From Nelumbo lutea (Eukaryota > Streptophyta > Magnoliopsida > Proteales > Nelumbonaceae), in assembly GCA_022828595.1 (NCBI GenBank), contig JAKGHH010000007.1:35216356-35280355 (forward strand): DNA of 64,000 bases. The letters are read 5' to 3'. Under the pieces are notes generated by a model, which saw only the letters and a program-made list of their open reading frames with translations, ran no database searches and was not told the origin of the DNA. The translations under genes and the position numbers were made by a program. This document shows, in pieces, positions 1 through 47,100 of this stretch (the stretch's first letter is position 1; each line of letters begins with the position of its first letter).

Positions 1-267
1 AAATCTCTATTCAGCAACACTATTATACAGTTTAGGCAGCTATATTTCCTATATTCAGCAACACTATTATACAGTCTATGGAAGTGATGATTTAAGATTA
101 TGATCAATCTAATTTTTTTTTCTATTTCTTTGTTACATCAATTTAAGTGGGTTCAGTTTCTACACTCAATACTATCATTAAATAATGTTATGGAATTTGA
201 CTTTTAATTTCTTGCTCACCACTGACATTTCCAGTTTGGTATTTTGTCATCCATGTTCTCTTTCTAG
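1..267 (+). other. Upstream intron of the VASt/GRAM gene (partial)
   Basis: AT-rich sequence ending in a pyrimidine-rich tract and an AG acceptor at 266-267, directly before a clean coding exon. It is most simply the 3' part of an intron whose 5' end lies outside the window. A direct repeat (CAGCAACACTATTATACAGT) occurs near 14-33 and 56-75. No coding potential was seen. Confidence 0.6.
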
Positions 268-34962
<34,695 letters not shown>

Positions 34963-35640
34963 TATTGCCAAATATCAAATTAGCGGGTGTATGTTGGCCC
35001 AACAGATATCCCTGTAATTCTTTTCTTGTATCAGTATTACAATCTGATTTGTTGTCCCAAAACAATGCTTGTTTTTGGTTTTGTACATCTTATGTATCGC
35101 TGCCCTGTATTCTTGGAAAAGAACCAGTGGCGTGTTACCCTTGTAATACTCCTGTGTGTAATGCCAATGGGAGTTTTCTGCAACATGATATATGGACAAA
35201 GGTGAAAGTTTGTTTCATATTTTAGCAGTAGGGTGCTTTGTGAAATGCATTTACCACTGAACCATTTGATCATGGCACAGATAACTTAGAGCTTGTATTG
35301 TATGTGTTTAAAGGATGAATTTACTGATTTAGCCTTGCGAGGCCTTATTAGTTAAACTTTCTTTGGGGATGACCCAATGGTTGAACTGTTGAAATAGTAA
35401 ATATTACGCCTGTAAAACAACACACTTTGATTATGGTGTTCTTGTATCAACAAGAATATGCAGATTGATTAGATAATTAGGAATATTTAGTTGGCTTTAT
35501 GTTGGTTGGGGTTGTGTCAAGTTCAAAATATCGGAAATGCAAAGAGTATATGAAAGGCAATTTTAAGATACACTTTGGATATGGTGAAAATTTGTGTATA
35601 TATTGTGTATATCTGTGTAAAAATAATTATTATGTATAAA
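34963..35640 (+). other. 3' UTR and downstream flank of the VASt gene
   Basis: No coding motif. T-rich elements (TTGTATGTGTTT near 35297) could serve as plant polyadenylation signals, but no definite site can be assigned. Confidence 0.4.
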
Positions 35641-36680
35641 GTTTATTTTTGTTTAATGAATATATGATATCACAAATGTGCCCAAATGATTTCTATGAAA
35701 TTTATTTATTTTTGTAACATTTTTGTGTTTTTATCTTTGTTTAAGTTTTATTATTTAATTATGACATCAAAGGTTGACACATTTGGCCTAAAAGGTTGAA
35801 CTATTGACCTACCACAAAACATGAGAGCAACTTCACTTTTCAATTAGTTTTGAATTTTGTATTTTGTTACAATCATCAATAAAAACAATTATTTCTTATC
35901 ACACTTTTTTCTTTAATATGATTAATAAAATATTATCATCAATAAAATATTAGAGGTGTGCCTAAATTTTTCTACATTTGTTTTGTTTGGTATGGTGAAT
36001 ATATAATATTTGAAATGTACCCAATTGTTTTCTACAATTTTTTTTTCATTTTTCATAATATTTTTTGTTTTTTATCTTTTTTCATACTTTTTATTTTTTA
36101 ATTATTCTATCAAAGGGATTGCAAATTTGATCAAAAAGGTTAAATTGTCGACCCTCTACCCAATTGGGTTATTTTATATTTTGTGTTTCATTTCCATCAA
36201 TTGTAAAAACAATTCCCATTTATTACACTTGTTTTTATTTAATATTAGTATAAAATATTGGTGAATTTTTGTATTTTTATTTCTTGTCTTTATTTAAAAA
36301 AATATTATTTAATTCTGGCATTAATGGTTGACAAATTTGACCCAAAAGTTTGGACTTTTGACCTATCACCAAATGCCTGAACAATTTCATTTTTGGGTTA
36401 GTTTTAGATTATGTATTTCATTTTTCACATCAATAAAAGCAATTATTGTTTATCATGCATATATTTCTTTAATGTGATTAATATAAAATATTAGAAATAT
36501 GTTCATTTTTTTTCAATTTCTTATTCTTAAATATTTTGTATTTATTTTTATTTTAAAAGTTTTATTATTTTTACCTATGATATCATCAGTTCATCCATTT
36601 TACTTAGATGGTTGAATTACTTACCTATCACCAAGATAGAAGAATGTGCCATTTTTGGCTTTAAACATGGATTTTATATT
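35640..36680. repeat. Diverged AT-rich tandem repeat, about four units
   Basis: A recognisable block (GGTTGACA.ATTTG.C..AAAGGTT.....TTGACCTA.CACC) recurs near 35772, 36117, 36327 and 36588. It is followed each time by a T-rich stretch and AAAACAATTAT.... Spacing is irregular (about 345, 210, 260 bp). Noncoding. Confidence 0.6.
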
Positions 36681-37130
36681 GTTAAAAGTATTAGAAATAG
36701 TTCTACAAAAAAAATTAAAATTTATTAGTGAGAAAAAATAACTTAAATATAGGACTTAACGATAGAGAATGAAATTAATACCTTAAATATAAGAGTTAAT
36801 GAGAAGGAATTGAATGAAGTAAATTATAGTTCAAATCACATTTTTTCCCTTATTTGTATATAGGTATGTATTTCGATGTACCTCCATGCAAAGTTCTAAA
36901 TATCGATATAGGTCGATTTGTCGGTATGTTCTTGTGTTTTATTTATATTTTTGTGTTTTAATTATTAATTTTTTTTTCAAAATTGGTTCAAAGGAGTCGA
37001 TTTAAGTCCTACCTACCTTTTGAATCATGGTTTGACCCAATACACCCCTAGTAGGGGCGTGTCTGTACAAAAGTCAAAGGATCAAAAGTCAATTTGAACA
37101 ACTAATGAGATGCATTTTCTTAATAAGCTA
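36681..37130. other. AT-rich intergenic DNA
   Basis: No gene, element end or RNA motif recognised. Confidence 0.4.
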
Positions 37131-38970
37131 AATAATCTCTTCTCCTAAACTACCTCCTCCACTTTCTCCAAAATTATCTCGAGTTCCTATTTATCTCATA
37201 AATTATCTCTAATTCCTATTTATCCTCTCTCATACTTTTTATCTATATCTATCTAAAGAAAAATTGAATTAAAAAATTTAAGAATCATTTAAATATTCTA
37301 ACAAAATTATATAATAACTTTAAATTATTTATTAAAAACACAAAACTATTTTTATATTTTTACAAAATATAACACGAAATTTTGTACTAACAATTTAAAT
37401 TATATATTTTTTGGATTATCAATTTAAATATTTTTTAAATAATTAATAATATGTAATAGCAATAAATAAATAACAAAAAATTTTAAATATTTTATAGATT
37501 ACTTAAATATTTAAATAACTAAATATTTATCATAACTATATTTCCAGTAGTTAAAATAACGAAATTATGTAATAAATTTAAAAAAGATCAACGTAGAAAA
37601 ATAATTATAACATAATATTGAAATTAATAATAATTTAATATATTACAAAACTAATAATGAAATTATGTAATAATAGTATAAATTATGATTTTATGGATAA
37701 CTAAATTCATAAAATAATTAATATTTTAAAATTTAAATATTTTGCATACTACTTAAGAGTTTTAAATAACTAGATTTTAAATAGTTAAAATAAAGAAGTC
37801 ATGTAATAAATTTAAAAAATAATATTGAAATTAATAATAATTTAAAATTTTACATAATATGTAAATAACTAATTTCACTTATATCAAGTAATAATTTGAG
37901 AAAATAACTTTCAAAAATTTAATATTTAATTAATAATAATTTTTAACTCTTAATCTGTATTTATTATATATACTAAAATTAATATTTATTGTATTTCAGT
38001 AATTATTTATTATTTTTTGTCATAAATGTTTTTTCAATGATTATGTATAAATTTATTTTGTTTTGTTATTTAATAGAAAAAATTTCAATATTTATTGGAG
38101 ATTAAACTACTATTATTGAAATTTTTAAATTTAATTTATTATATCTTTGTTATAACTTATTGATTAGTATTTATTAGAGATTAAACTATTATTTGAGATT
38201 ATATTATTTATTAACTAAGTTAATATATTTTTTCATTTTCAATATATTTTCAATAATTGTGTATTTTCACTATAAATTTTCAATAATTTTTGGAGATTAA
38301 ACTATTGCTATTTATCAGAGATGAGACTATTAACTTAGCTGAAATTATGAGTGTTCATGAGTTGGTTCAGTTCGGTCGTGGGCTATTTGGCCAACCAAAT
38401 TGACCTGGTCAAGTTGGGGAGTTGGTCAGCTGAAATCAACTGATCTTTGTGAAAATCAACCCACTCAAGTTGTCGGTTTGGGTCATTTTTTTGGTTTGGT
38501 CAGTCGGTTTAAAAGATTTAAACTTAAAATTTTAATTTAATTCTAAAAAATTATAGTGCAACTATTAAAAAATTAGATTTATGATATAAAACATTTTAGA
38601 CTAAGGAAATATGGGAAATTTCCAATTTTCCATATTAAAAATTATATTTAAAATATTAATATTAATATATATCCATGGTTAGGGTCATTCGATTTTTGGT
38701 TGGTTTACAAATGGCCAAAGCGAAACTGATCCAACTTGGTCAAATTGAGAAATTTTTTTACAAAGCTGACTTAAAATACTAGAAAACCAACCAACTCGGG
38801 TCGAGTTGATCGGGTTGGTCGGTTTCATCAGTTTGATGAATAAACCTAATTAAAATTAATTATTATTATTTTTGTATTATAAAAAAATATTAAAAGTAGT
38901 ATATAAAATATAAATAATTATTAATTATTTAAAAAGTTGAAAAATATAAAACAATTGTATACCCTTATGT
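37130..38970 (+). repeat. AT-rich element, left copy of an inverted pair
   Basis: Very AT-rich sequence ending in a less AT-rich core near 38340-38860 (TTGGCCAACCAAATTGACCTGG, CGGGTTGGTCGGTTTCATC). The last 120 bp (to TACAATTGTATACCC-like text at 38955) are complementary to about 45200-45330. The stretch 38000-38340 (GGAGATTAAACTA repeated) is complementary to about 45790-45900 and also matches 46790-47060 directly. No coding. Family unknown; ends not defined. Confidence 0.6.
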
Positions 38971-38981
38971 GTATCTATTAG

Positions 38982-39307
38982 GCTAAATTTGGATGCGATG
39001 TAAATCAAGAACTTGGCTTTTATATGCGTTTGGAAAGAGGGCGTGATTATTATCGATGTAAAACTACACTCCAGTTCAGTTTTGCGTGTGTTTGGATGGA
39101 GTGTAGTTTTACGTCGATAATAGATATAAACCTCATCACCTCTAAAGTTTTACACCAATAATCGATGTAAAACTGCATTGATTTTATCGATATAAAACTT
39201 TACACTCTCTCCACCCATCACTATTTAAAAAAAAAAAACAGCGGTCACTTTCTAGTTTAGTGTAAACATCATCAGTGTACTTTTACACTAATTCCAAACG
39301 TAGCCTT
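38982..39307. mobile_element. Harbinger/Tourist-like MITE
   Basis: Starts GGCTAAATTTGGATGCG and ends CCAAACGTAGCC, imperfect terminal inverted repeats of the GGCTACGTTTGGA type. TTA stands at the left flank and TTTA at the right. Internal arms TATTATCGATGTAAAACTAC and its complement form a long hairpin. No coding. Confidence 0.6.
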
Positions 39308-40080
39308 TAAGGTCATCACTGGAACACACCTTTATAGTTTTACATATTTACTTAAACCTACATTATAGTTTTCATTTTACTAAAACATCCCATATATTTT
39401 ACAACTTATTACTTAATCATCCTTTCATTAAGGATTGTTTGTTTTACCATTAAGCCCATATTTTTTATTCCAAAAAATACCCTTAACACTTTTTGTACAG
39501 AAAAAAAAATTGACCAAATATAGCCAATAAAATGGTTGCCCGTGTCTTATTAAGGGCAAAATTGATATTTTATTTTTATTTTCTTTTGATAAAAATGATT
39601 TAAATGAACATTAGGGTCGACATTATCATTTTTCACTGTCATCTAATGAAAGATGATTAAATCCATTGCAAATTATAAGTGGTGTTTCAGTAAAATGCTA
39701 ACTATAGGGTAGATTTTGTTAAATCCAAAGGGTATTTTAGTAAATGACCCTTTCTACTATTTGGCTTTTCACTTAATAAATCCCGTGCATCACATGGGTC
39801 TCCGCTAGAGTACATATATATTAATAGGATTAGGATGCTCTCTCCGTGTAGGAAATGGAATCTACTCGTGCGAGTAGATTCCCACGTGAGAGCAACCCAT
39901 TTCCTAATTGTTAGATAATTATCTAATTAAACAATATTGTTATATAATTATCTAATTATATAAATATATAATAGTTATTATAAAAATTGTTAATCCCATT
40001 TCCTATTAATTATATAAATATTGTTTATATAATTATCTAATTATATAAATATATAATAGTTATTATATCAAACTGTTCAA
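39308..40080. repeat. Small palindromic element and 85-bp-offset direct repeat
   Basis: A perfect 11-bp stem GAATCTACTCG/CGAGTAGATTC with a TG loop (39858-39881) lies between AGGAAATGG and CCATTTCCT, probably a tiny MITE. About 50 bp starting AATATTG at 39933 is repeated at 40018. 39310-39780 is AT-rich with no clear feature. Confidence 0.55.
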
Positions 40081-41270
40081 ACCGTTCAAACAGTTTTGTT
40101 AGAACAGCCGACCGTTGGACCCGGTAACCGGGACCCCTAACCGTTTTGGTCTCCGAGTCGGTTTTAAAAAACCATGATGTTATGTCATTTGAGTGTGTGA
40201 CTCATTACGACCCGAAAATGGAACCATTCTAGCCATTGGTTTTTTGGGTTGACGGTTCGACCATCTGGTTTGAATGGTCGGACCATTCAACCCGATAACT
40301 AGACCCCTGACCGGTTTGGTCTCTGGGTTGGTTTTAAAAACCATGATGTTATGTCATTCGAGCGTCGTGTGACTCAATACGACCCGAAAATGGAACCATT
40401 TTAGCCACATTTTCGGGTCAACGGTTCGACTGTTCGATTCAAACGGTTGGACCCCCGATTGGTTCAGTCTCGGGTCGGTTTTAAAAACCATGATGCTATG
40501 TCATTCAAGCGTGTGACTAATACGATCCAAAAATGGAACAATTCTGGCCACTGGTTTTCGGGTCGATGATTCGATTGTCTGGTTCAAACGGACGGCCCAT
40601 TCTGACAACAAAAGTTAAAAAATGAAAAACGGCCAAAAGCCATTGAACGGGTCAACAGGTTGATGGTTCGACCACTCGGGTCAACGGGTTGACGATTCAA
40701 TGGTTTTTGGCCAGGGACCGGGGTTGGGGTAAAACGGAACTGGTTGCCCAGACGATTTTCAATTAAAAATAAAATAAAAAAATGGACAACCCGTTCTAAC
40801 AACAAAAATTACAAGCAAAAAATTGAGTGGAAGAGGTCAATTAAGCAATACCATATGTGTTATGACATTCGTGCGTGTGACTCTATGACTCAAAAAAGGA
40901 ACCGTTCTGGCCACCAGTTTTTGGGTCGACGGTTCTACTGTTCGGTTCGAATGGATGGCCCATTTTGCAACAAAAGTTAAAAAATAAAAATGGCCAAAAA
41001 ACCATTTAACGGGTCAATGGTTCGACTACCTAGGTTCAATGGGTCGTTGACCGATTCAACAATTTTTGGCCAAGGACTGAGATTAGAATAAAACGGAAAT
41101 GGTTGCCTGGATGGTTCCCAATTAAAAAAATAAAAAAACAACAAAAAACCATTTTACAGGTCAACGGGTCGACGATTCGACCGCTCGAGTCAATGGGTCA
41201 TTAATCGATTCAACAGTTTTTAGCCAGGGACCAGGCCAATCGATTCAACAGTTTTAATACAAAAAGCGTT
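40080..41270. repeat. Tandem repeat array, about 150-170-bp units
   Basis: AACCATGATGTTATGTCATT recurs at 40170, 40339 and 40486 (spacings 169 and 147). It is followed each time by GTGTGAC...ACGACCC.AAAATGGAACC and GGTT.GAC...TTCGAC blocks. More diverged units with CAACGGGTCGACGATTCGAC continue to about 41270. Short open stretches here are repeat artefacts. Confidence 0.75.
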
Positions 41271-41599
41271 CTTTTATAAAAGTGCTTTTGTAAAAACCCT
41301 TTTATGAAAATACTTTTACAAAAGTGCTTTTTTCAATGCCAAAAGTGTATGTTTTGTAATTTTTATATGTTATTTTTTTAATATAATTTTTATATTTCAT
41401 TTGGTTTGGATTGGATCCAATCCAGTCCATTTACATTTTAATGGACTAGATTGGATTTGAACTAGATTGGGTCCAATCCATTTTGTAAGTGGACTCACAT
41501 TGGGTCGGATCGGGTTGGACCAATCCAGTCCAATTGACGAAGGGATCCACCCTTCCTATAGTTGGAAAGAAGATAATTTTGGAAAGTCTTCAATCAAAT

Positions 41600-41880
41600 G
41601 AATGTAAAATTCCCACTAGCGAGATTGGCTTCAATCAGTGCAAGACCCGTTCCAACAGCTTTTACAGCCTTACATTGTGAATAATCCTCCATAACATATG
41701 TGCTTTATTTCATTGGGAGATATTCCTAATGCAAGGCTATAAACACTGCTTGAAACGGGCCTTGCACTGATTGAATCCGATTTCTCCCTCTAGGGGTACA
41801 ATTAGTATGAAAAAATCAGGGTCTTTCCACACTACGGTACAATTAGTATGAAAAATCAGGGTCTTTCCACACTACTGAAT
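41600..41880. repeat. Hairpin element and 39-bp tandem duplication
   Basis: AGATTGGCTTCAATCAGTGC...CCGTTCCAACAGC... (about 41620-41680) is complementary to ...GAAACGGGCCTTGCACTGATTGAATCCG (about 41745-41795). That makes a foldback about 200 bp long. Next to it, GGTACAATTAGTATGAAAAA...TCTTTCCACACTAC occurs twice in tandem (about 41796-41834 and 41835-41873). Confidence 0.65.
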
Positions 41881-42690
41881 CATTCTCATTTTTTATATAT
41901 GGTAGTTAGAGGTGCTCACGGTTCGGTTAATCGAACCGTAGGGTAATTTTCTAGACCAAATCGACATGTTTGGTTTTTTAAATCTAACCGAACCAATGCA
42001 ATTGGTTAACTGATCGATCGATTACCTGATGGACCAATTAACTGCGGTTCGGGTTTTTTCAGTTTTTTATGCACTAAAAATTAAAAAAAAAAAGAGGAAA
42101 AAAACCTTCCTTTTGCAATTGAGAGTGAAGAAGAGTGAATAGAACTAAGACTAAGATTGAGAGAGATGAGTGATTGAAACTAGAGAGAAGAGGAGGATGT
42201 TGGGGAAGAAGAAGAAGAAGAATCTGAGAGAGAGAACAAAGAGTGAGACAAATGGTTGCTTGGTCGGATGTCGGTGATGGTGACTTGATCATTGGAGGCT
42301 GTCGATGATTGGATCGGAGGGCGGAGCGCCGGAGGCCGTCGGTCCATTGGGGAAGAAGAGAACTAAGACTGAGAGTGACAAAGAAAATTTAGAGTCTCAT
42401 AGAGGAAAGAAAGGGGAAAACTAAATTGGAAAGGCACGACGGAGGTAAGAGGTAGGCTTATTAGGGACGAAGGAGAGATTGCCAGTCTGGCAGTGAGTTT
42501 GCATGAGTTCACCTATTCGCCAGTTTGCCAACCTTTTGAAGAGAAAGGCTGAAAAAGCCTAAGTCCACCTATTCGCCGGTTGCCAGTCTGCCTTCAAAAG
42601 GCTAAAAGCCTCAATTAGATTTTCAAAAGAAATAAAAAAGATAATATATATATTACTGTATATATCGATCGGTTCGGTTAACCGTCGATT
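41881..42690. other. Intergenic DNA without recognised gene
   Basis: Contains TTCGGTTAATCGAACCG palindromic text near 41932, a purine-rich block with GAAGAAGAAGAAGAA near 42207, and a duplicated TTCGCC.GTTTGCCA block near 42520-42590. No frame of convincing length or motif. Confidence 0.4.
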
Positions 42691-43450
42691 TATGGGTTTT
42701 CTTTGTTTTTTGTAATTTATGTTGTTTTTTCTTTAATTTTTATGATTTCCTATATTATTTTTTGTAAATTTTCTTTATGCTTCTTTGTTTTTTAATTTAT
42801 ATTATTTTCTTAATTTTATGTGTTTTTTCACAATTATTTTGTAATTACAATGCATACAATGGAAAAAATAGAAAGTTGAAGGTAAAGTTGGAAAGTAAAT
42901 TTGGGGTCTTTTGACCAAACCAATTGCAACATTCTCATTTTTTAGTATGGTATAGATTTGTAAGTTATGTTATTTCTCTTCAATTTTTATTATTTTCTAT
43001 ATTTTTTATAAATTTTGTATGTATTTCATTGTTTTTGTAGTTTATATTATTTTCTTCATTTTTTATGTTTCTTCATAATTATTTTTCAATGACATATATA
43101 CAATGGGAAAAAATAGAAAAATTGAGGGTAAAGTTGGCAAGCAAAATCAGGGTGTTATGACCAAACCAATTGCAACATTCTCAATTTTTTAGTATGGTAT
43201 AGAAATTTCTATGATTTTTTATGTTTTTTTGTAAATTTTCTATGTATTTCATTGTTTTTTGAATTTATATTATTTTCTTCATTTTATGTTTTTCATAATT
43301 ATTTTTCAATGACAATATATACAATGGGAAAAAATAGAAAGTTGAGGGCAAAGTTGGAAAGTAAAATCGATGTGTTTTGACCAAACCAATTGCAACATTC
43401 TCGTTTTTTAGTTGAGTATATATACTATAGAAATTTTTATGATTTTTTTT
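42690..43450. repeat. AT-rich tandem triplication, 220-246-bp units
   Basis: GACCAAACCAATTGCAACATTC recurs near 42913, 43159 and 43379. Each is preceded by AATGGGAAAAAATAGAAA..TTGAGGGTAAAGTTGG and followed by TTTTTAGTATGGTATAG. Spacings are 246 and 220 bp. Noncoding. Confidence 0.8.
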
Positions 43451-44412
43451 ATTTTTTGTAAATTTTTTGTGTATTTCTTTGTTTTTTTTTTGTAATTTAT
43501 ATCATTTTTTTTTCATTTTCAGGAGAAAGGTGCATAGAATAAGAGAGACACTATTTCTACTTTCTCCTTTCTACTGTGAAGTAGGGGGAACGGAAAAGAT
43601 ATATACACTATACATAGAGGGGTTGAAAGGAGAGAACTGGGGTTTTAGAGTTTATGTCTTCGCTTCATGTGTGATTGATGGCATTCGGCCTTTTGCCTCC
43701 TACCATTCTCCTTGTTAATGGTAGGGCCATTATTTGCATATCTAATGGCTAGTGTCTAGATATAGGTTGATCATGATTTGTTTATATTCAGATTTGAATC
43801 AAACATCAATTTGATTTATATGGAAGAGTTTGAATCTCCTGCTAACAAAACACATTCCAAATCCCCTAAGACCCTACCAAGCACCAAAACCCTACGATAC
43901 GTTGGTAGGGTGTCAGATTACCAAGCTGGCCCAATGATCATTGAGAAAAAAAACATCCTAAAACAAATCCATATAATTAATTTGAAAGAATTTCCCAATC
44001 AAATACAACTTATTATGTTTACAGAGATAATTGAAATAGAGGGGAATGGGAAAAAATACTTGAAAAAACAGGGAGAAAATAATAAAAAAAAACTTCATTT
44101 AATCATCTAATTGATTGTTCGACGTTGAAAATAGAGAGGTTAAAAAAATTCATTCATCCCTTCAATTCAAATTCATGGATTGGGAAAACCATCTAATACT
44201 TGACACATTTGTCAGGTAGGTGCTTCGGGAGAAGATTAGATGAGACCTAAAGGGAGAAAGGAATAGGTTCCACAATGGTTTTATTATTATTTTATTTATT
44301 TTATCCAATTACAAGTGTTAACCGTTAATTAAATAAATTTGGAAAAAAAGAATAAAAGGTAAAATGGCAAGTGAAAAATCAAGCTCTTTGATGAAACATT
44401 GTCACCATCCTC
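43451..44412. other. Intergenic DNA without recognised gene
   Basis: Two short open stretches (43467-43718, 43778-44110) show no recognisable motif, no plausible start context and biased A/T use. They are not called as genes. Confidence 0.4.
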
Positions 44413-44423
44413 ATTATATATAC

Positions 44424-44479
<56 letters not shown>
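44413..44479. repeat. (TA)n(GT)n microsatellite
   Basis: About 10 TA units with a CA interruption, then about 21 GT units. Simple repeat; reading frames through it are artefacts. Confidence 0.95.
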
Positions 44480-44480
<1 letters not shown>

Positions 44481-45190
44481 CAATATGCCCAAGCTTAGCT
44501 CGAGTAGGGATGGAAATAGAGTGGGTTAGGGGAGGGTTTTGCAAATTCCAGACTCTACTCTTGGATTTTGAGAATCCAAACCCTCCTTGCACATGAAAAT
44601 GCAAAACCCTTCTCGTAATCAACATAAGGGGTGGATTGAATTTAAAACCCACTTCTAATTTCCTATTATTTCTTGTTATATAAAAGCAATAAATAAGTAA
44701 AATAACATAAATAAACAACAAAAATTTCCAATTATTTGATTAAAATGTAAAAGAACACATAAGATATCAATTATCCTTTACATCTATTTCAAAATATTAT
44801 TAAATCACAACACCTAGTACATAAAGTTTACATGCTTTCCAATAATATGCAGGTTGAGGGGATCGGGTTTAGCCTAATACCATACCTTACTCATAACGTA
44901 CAGGTTGTAGAATCCCAAAACCAATCCTTCAAACAAAAAAACTGCCCCGTCAAGATGGGTACCAATTGGAGAGGGTAGAAATTGTCACCCCTAAGCCCGA
45001 GATGCAGAACTAAGGTTGAGTTGGGATAGGTTGGTAAACTCAAGCTTAACCTTGAATTGGACCAAGCTTGAGCTTGAAGTTTGAGGCTTAGGATTGGGTT
45101 GGCGCTCAACCCAACCTAACCCACTCAAGTTGCACCTAGTCGGGACCTATGTGATGCATGAACCTTGTTAAGAGAAAGCTAAATAATGAA
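44480..45190. other. Intergenic DNA without recognised gene
   Basis: Contains GGGTTGGGTTGGCGC... and CCCAACCTAACCCACTC text near 45090-45125, an imperfect hairpin. No coding motif. Confidence 0.4.
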
Positions 45191-47100
45191 AGCATATGAG
45201 TATACAATTGTTTTATATTTTAACCTTTTGAATAATTAATAATTAGTTATATTTTATATACTACTTTTAATAATTTTTTACAATACAAAAATAACAATAA
45301 TTAATTTTAGCTAGGGTGTTCAACAAATTGGTGAAATCGACTAGCACGACCCAACTCAACTCAAGTTGGTCGGTTTTCTAGTATTTATGGGTGGGTTACA
45401 ATTCAATAATTTCCCAACCTAACCAGGTCGGGTCAATTTTAGCTTGGCCATTTGTAAATCGACAAAAACCAAACCAACCATATATTTTATATATTTTTTA
45501 AAAATAATTTTTAGTATGGAAAAGTGGAAAAAATCCTATACTCCTTAATTTGAAATATTTTATATTATAAATTTAAAAATTTTAATTTATTTTTAAATAA
45601 TACCACTATATTTTTTAAGTTTAACTTTTTAAGTTTAAATCTTTTGAACCAACCAACCAACCAAACCAAAAATTGACCCAAACCAATATAGCCCAAGTTG
45701 CTTGGTTAGTTTCGGGTGACCAACTCCATCCAGGTCAATTTGGTTGGCCAAACAACATACAACTAAACCGTACCAACCTGTGAACATTCCTAATTTTAGC
45801 TAAACTAATAGTTTAGTCTCTAATAAATAACAATAGTTTAATCTCCAATACTTATTGAAAATTTTCTATTAAATAACAAAACAAAAAAAGATCTATACCT
45901 AATTATTGAAGATATATCTATCACAAAAGTACAATAAATAATTACTAAAAATACAATAAATATAAATTTTTAGTGAATATAAATATATATTAAAATTTTA
46001 AAATTATTATTAATAAATATCAATTTTTTGAAAGTTACTTTCTCGAATTATTAATTGATATAAGTGAAATAATGTTATTATTATTATTATTATTACATTA
46101 ATAATTTCAATTATTATTATGTTTTTTAATATCTATTAAAAACATTTTTTTGAAAGTTATTACCTATTTTTGTTATTTGAAAGCTTCAATACCTCTAAAT
46201 TATTTAATCTATTTTTATTTATTCCAATAATATTTAAAGAGATTCAAATTGTTTATATTTTATTTTCTTATTATCAAGTATTATTAAATTTATGATAATT
46301 ATTAAGGTTATGTAATAAACTTGAAAAAAAAATATATTAAAAGTAGAAAATAATTATAACATTATTCATAACATTCATATTAATAATAATTTAATATTTT
46401 ACAAAATTAATAATGAATTATGCAATAATAGTACAATTATAATTTTATGGATTATTAAATTCTATAAATAATTAATATTTCAAGAATTTATATAACAATG
46501 TTTTTTAAATAACTAAATAATATTGTAAATAACTAATTAGTTATATAAATTAATAACTATAGAAAATAACTATCAACAAAAGTATATTTATTAGTAACAA
46601 CTTTACAATAATAGTGTATCTTCATTATATATACATATATAATATAATTAATATTTATTTTATATTTAGTAATTATTTATTGTTTTTATAAATATTCTTT
46701 CAATAATTATTTATAAATATATTTTTATTTTGTTATTTAATAAAAAATGATCAATAATTATTGAGTAATTATATATTTTTTATAATTTATAGATTAATAC
46801 TTATTAGAGATTAAACTATTGTTTGAGATTACACTATTTATTGACTAATTTAGTATATTTTTAGTATTTATTATATTTTTGTAATTATTGTATTTTTATG
46901 ATATATCTATTATATTTTCATTATAAACTTATTTTCAATGATTGTGTATGTTTGTTATAAATTATCGATAATTATTGGAGATTAAACTATTATTATTTTT
47001 AGAGATTATACTATAAATTTAGTTGAAATTAGGAGTGCTCAATGATTGCTTCAGTTCAGTTGCATGTTGTTTTGCCAACCAAATTGATCTGGTCAAATAA
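45190..47100 (-). repeat. AT-rich element, right copy of the inverted pair (foldback)
   Basis: The first part (45200-45900) is the reverse complement of the right part of 37130-38970: TACAATTGTTTTATATTTT, ACCCAACTC.ACTC.AGTTGGTCGG, TAGTTTAGTCTCTAATAAA. The last part (about 46780-47090) reads in the same direction as the left copy: AGATTAAACTATTGTTTGAGATTA and GCCAACCAAATTGATCTGGTCAA. The copy therefore contains two inverted arms. ATT-repeat run near 46075-46095. No coding. Confidence 0.55.

Noticed and set aside
34987..35205. Overlapping open stretches on both strands after the VASt stop codon
   Set aside because: They lie in the presumed 3' UTR, have no homology and occur on both strands together.
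43778..44110. 110-codon open frame read as a small gene
   Set aside because: Lysine/asparagine/isoleucine-rich as expected of AT-rich DNA, with no start context, splice structure or motif.
44329..44721. Minus-strand frame with a histidine/threonine repeat
   Set aside because: It translates the GT microsatellite; no gene evidence.
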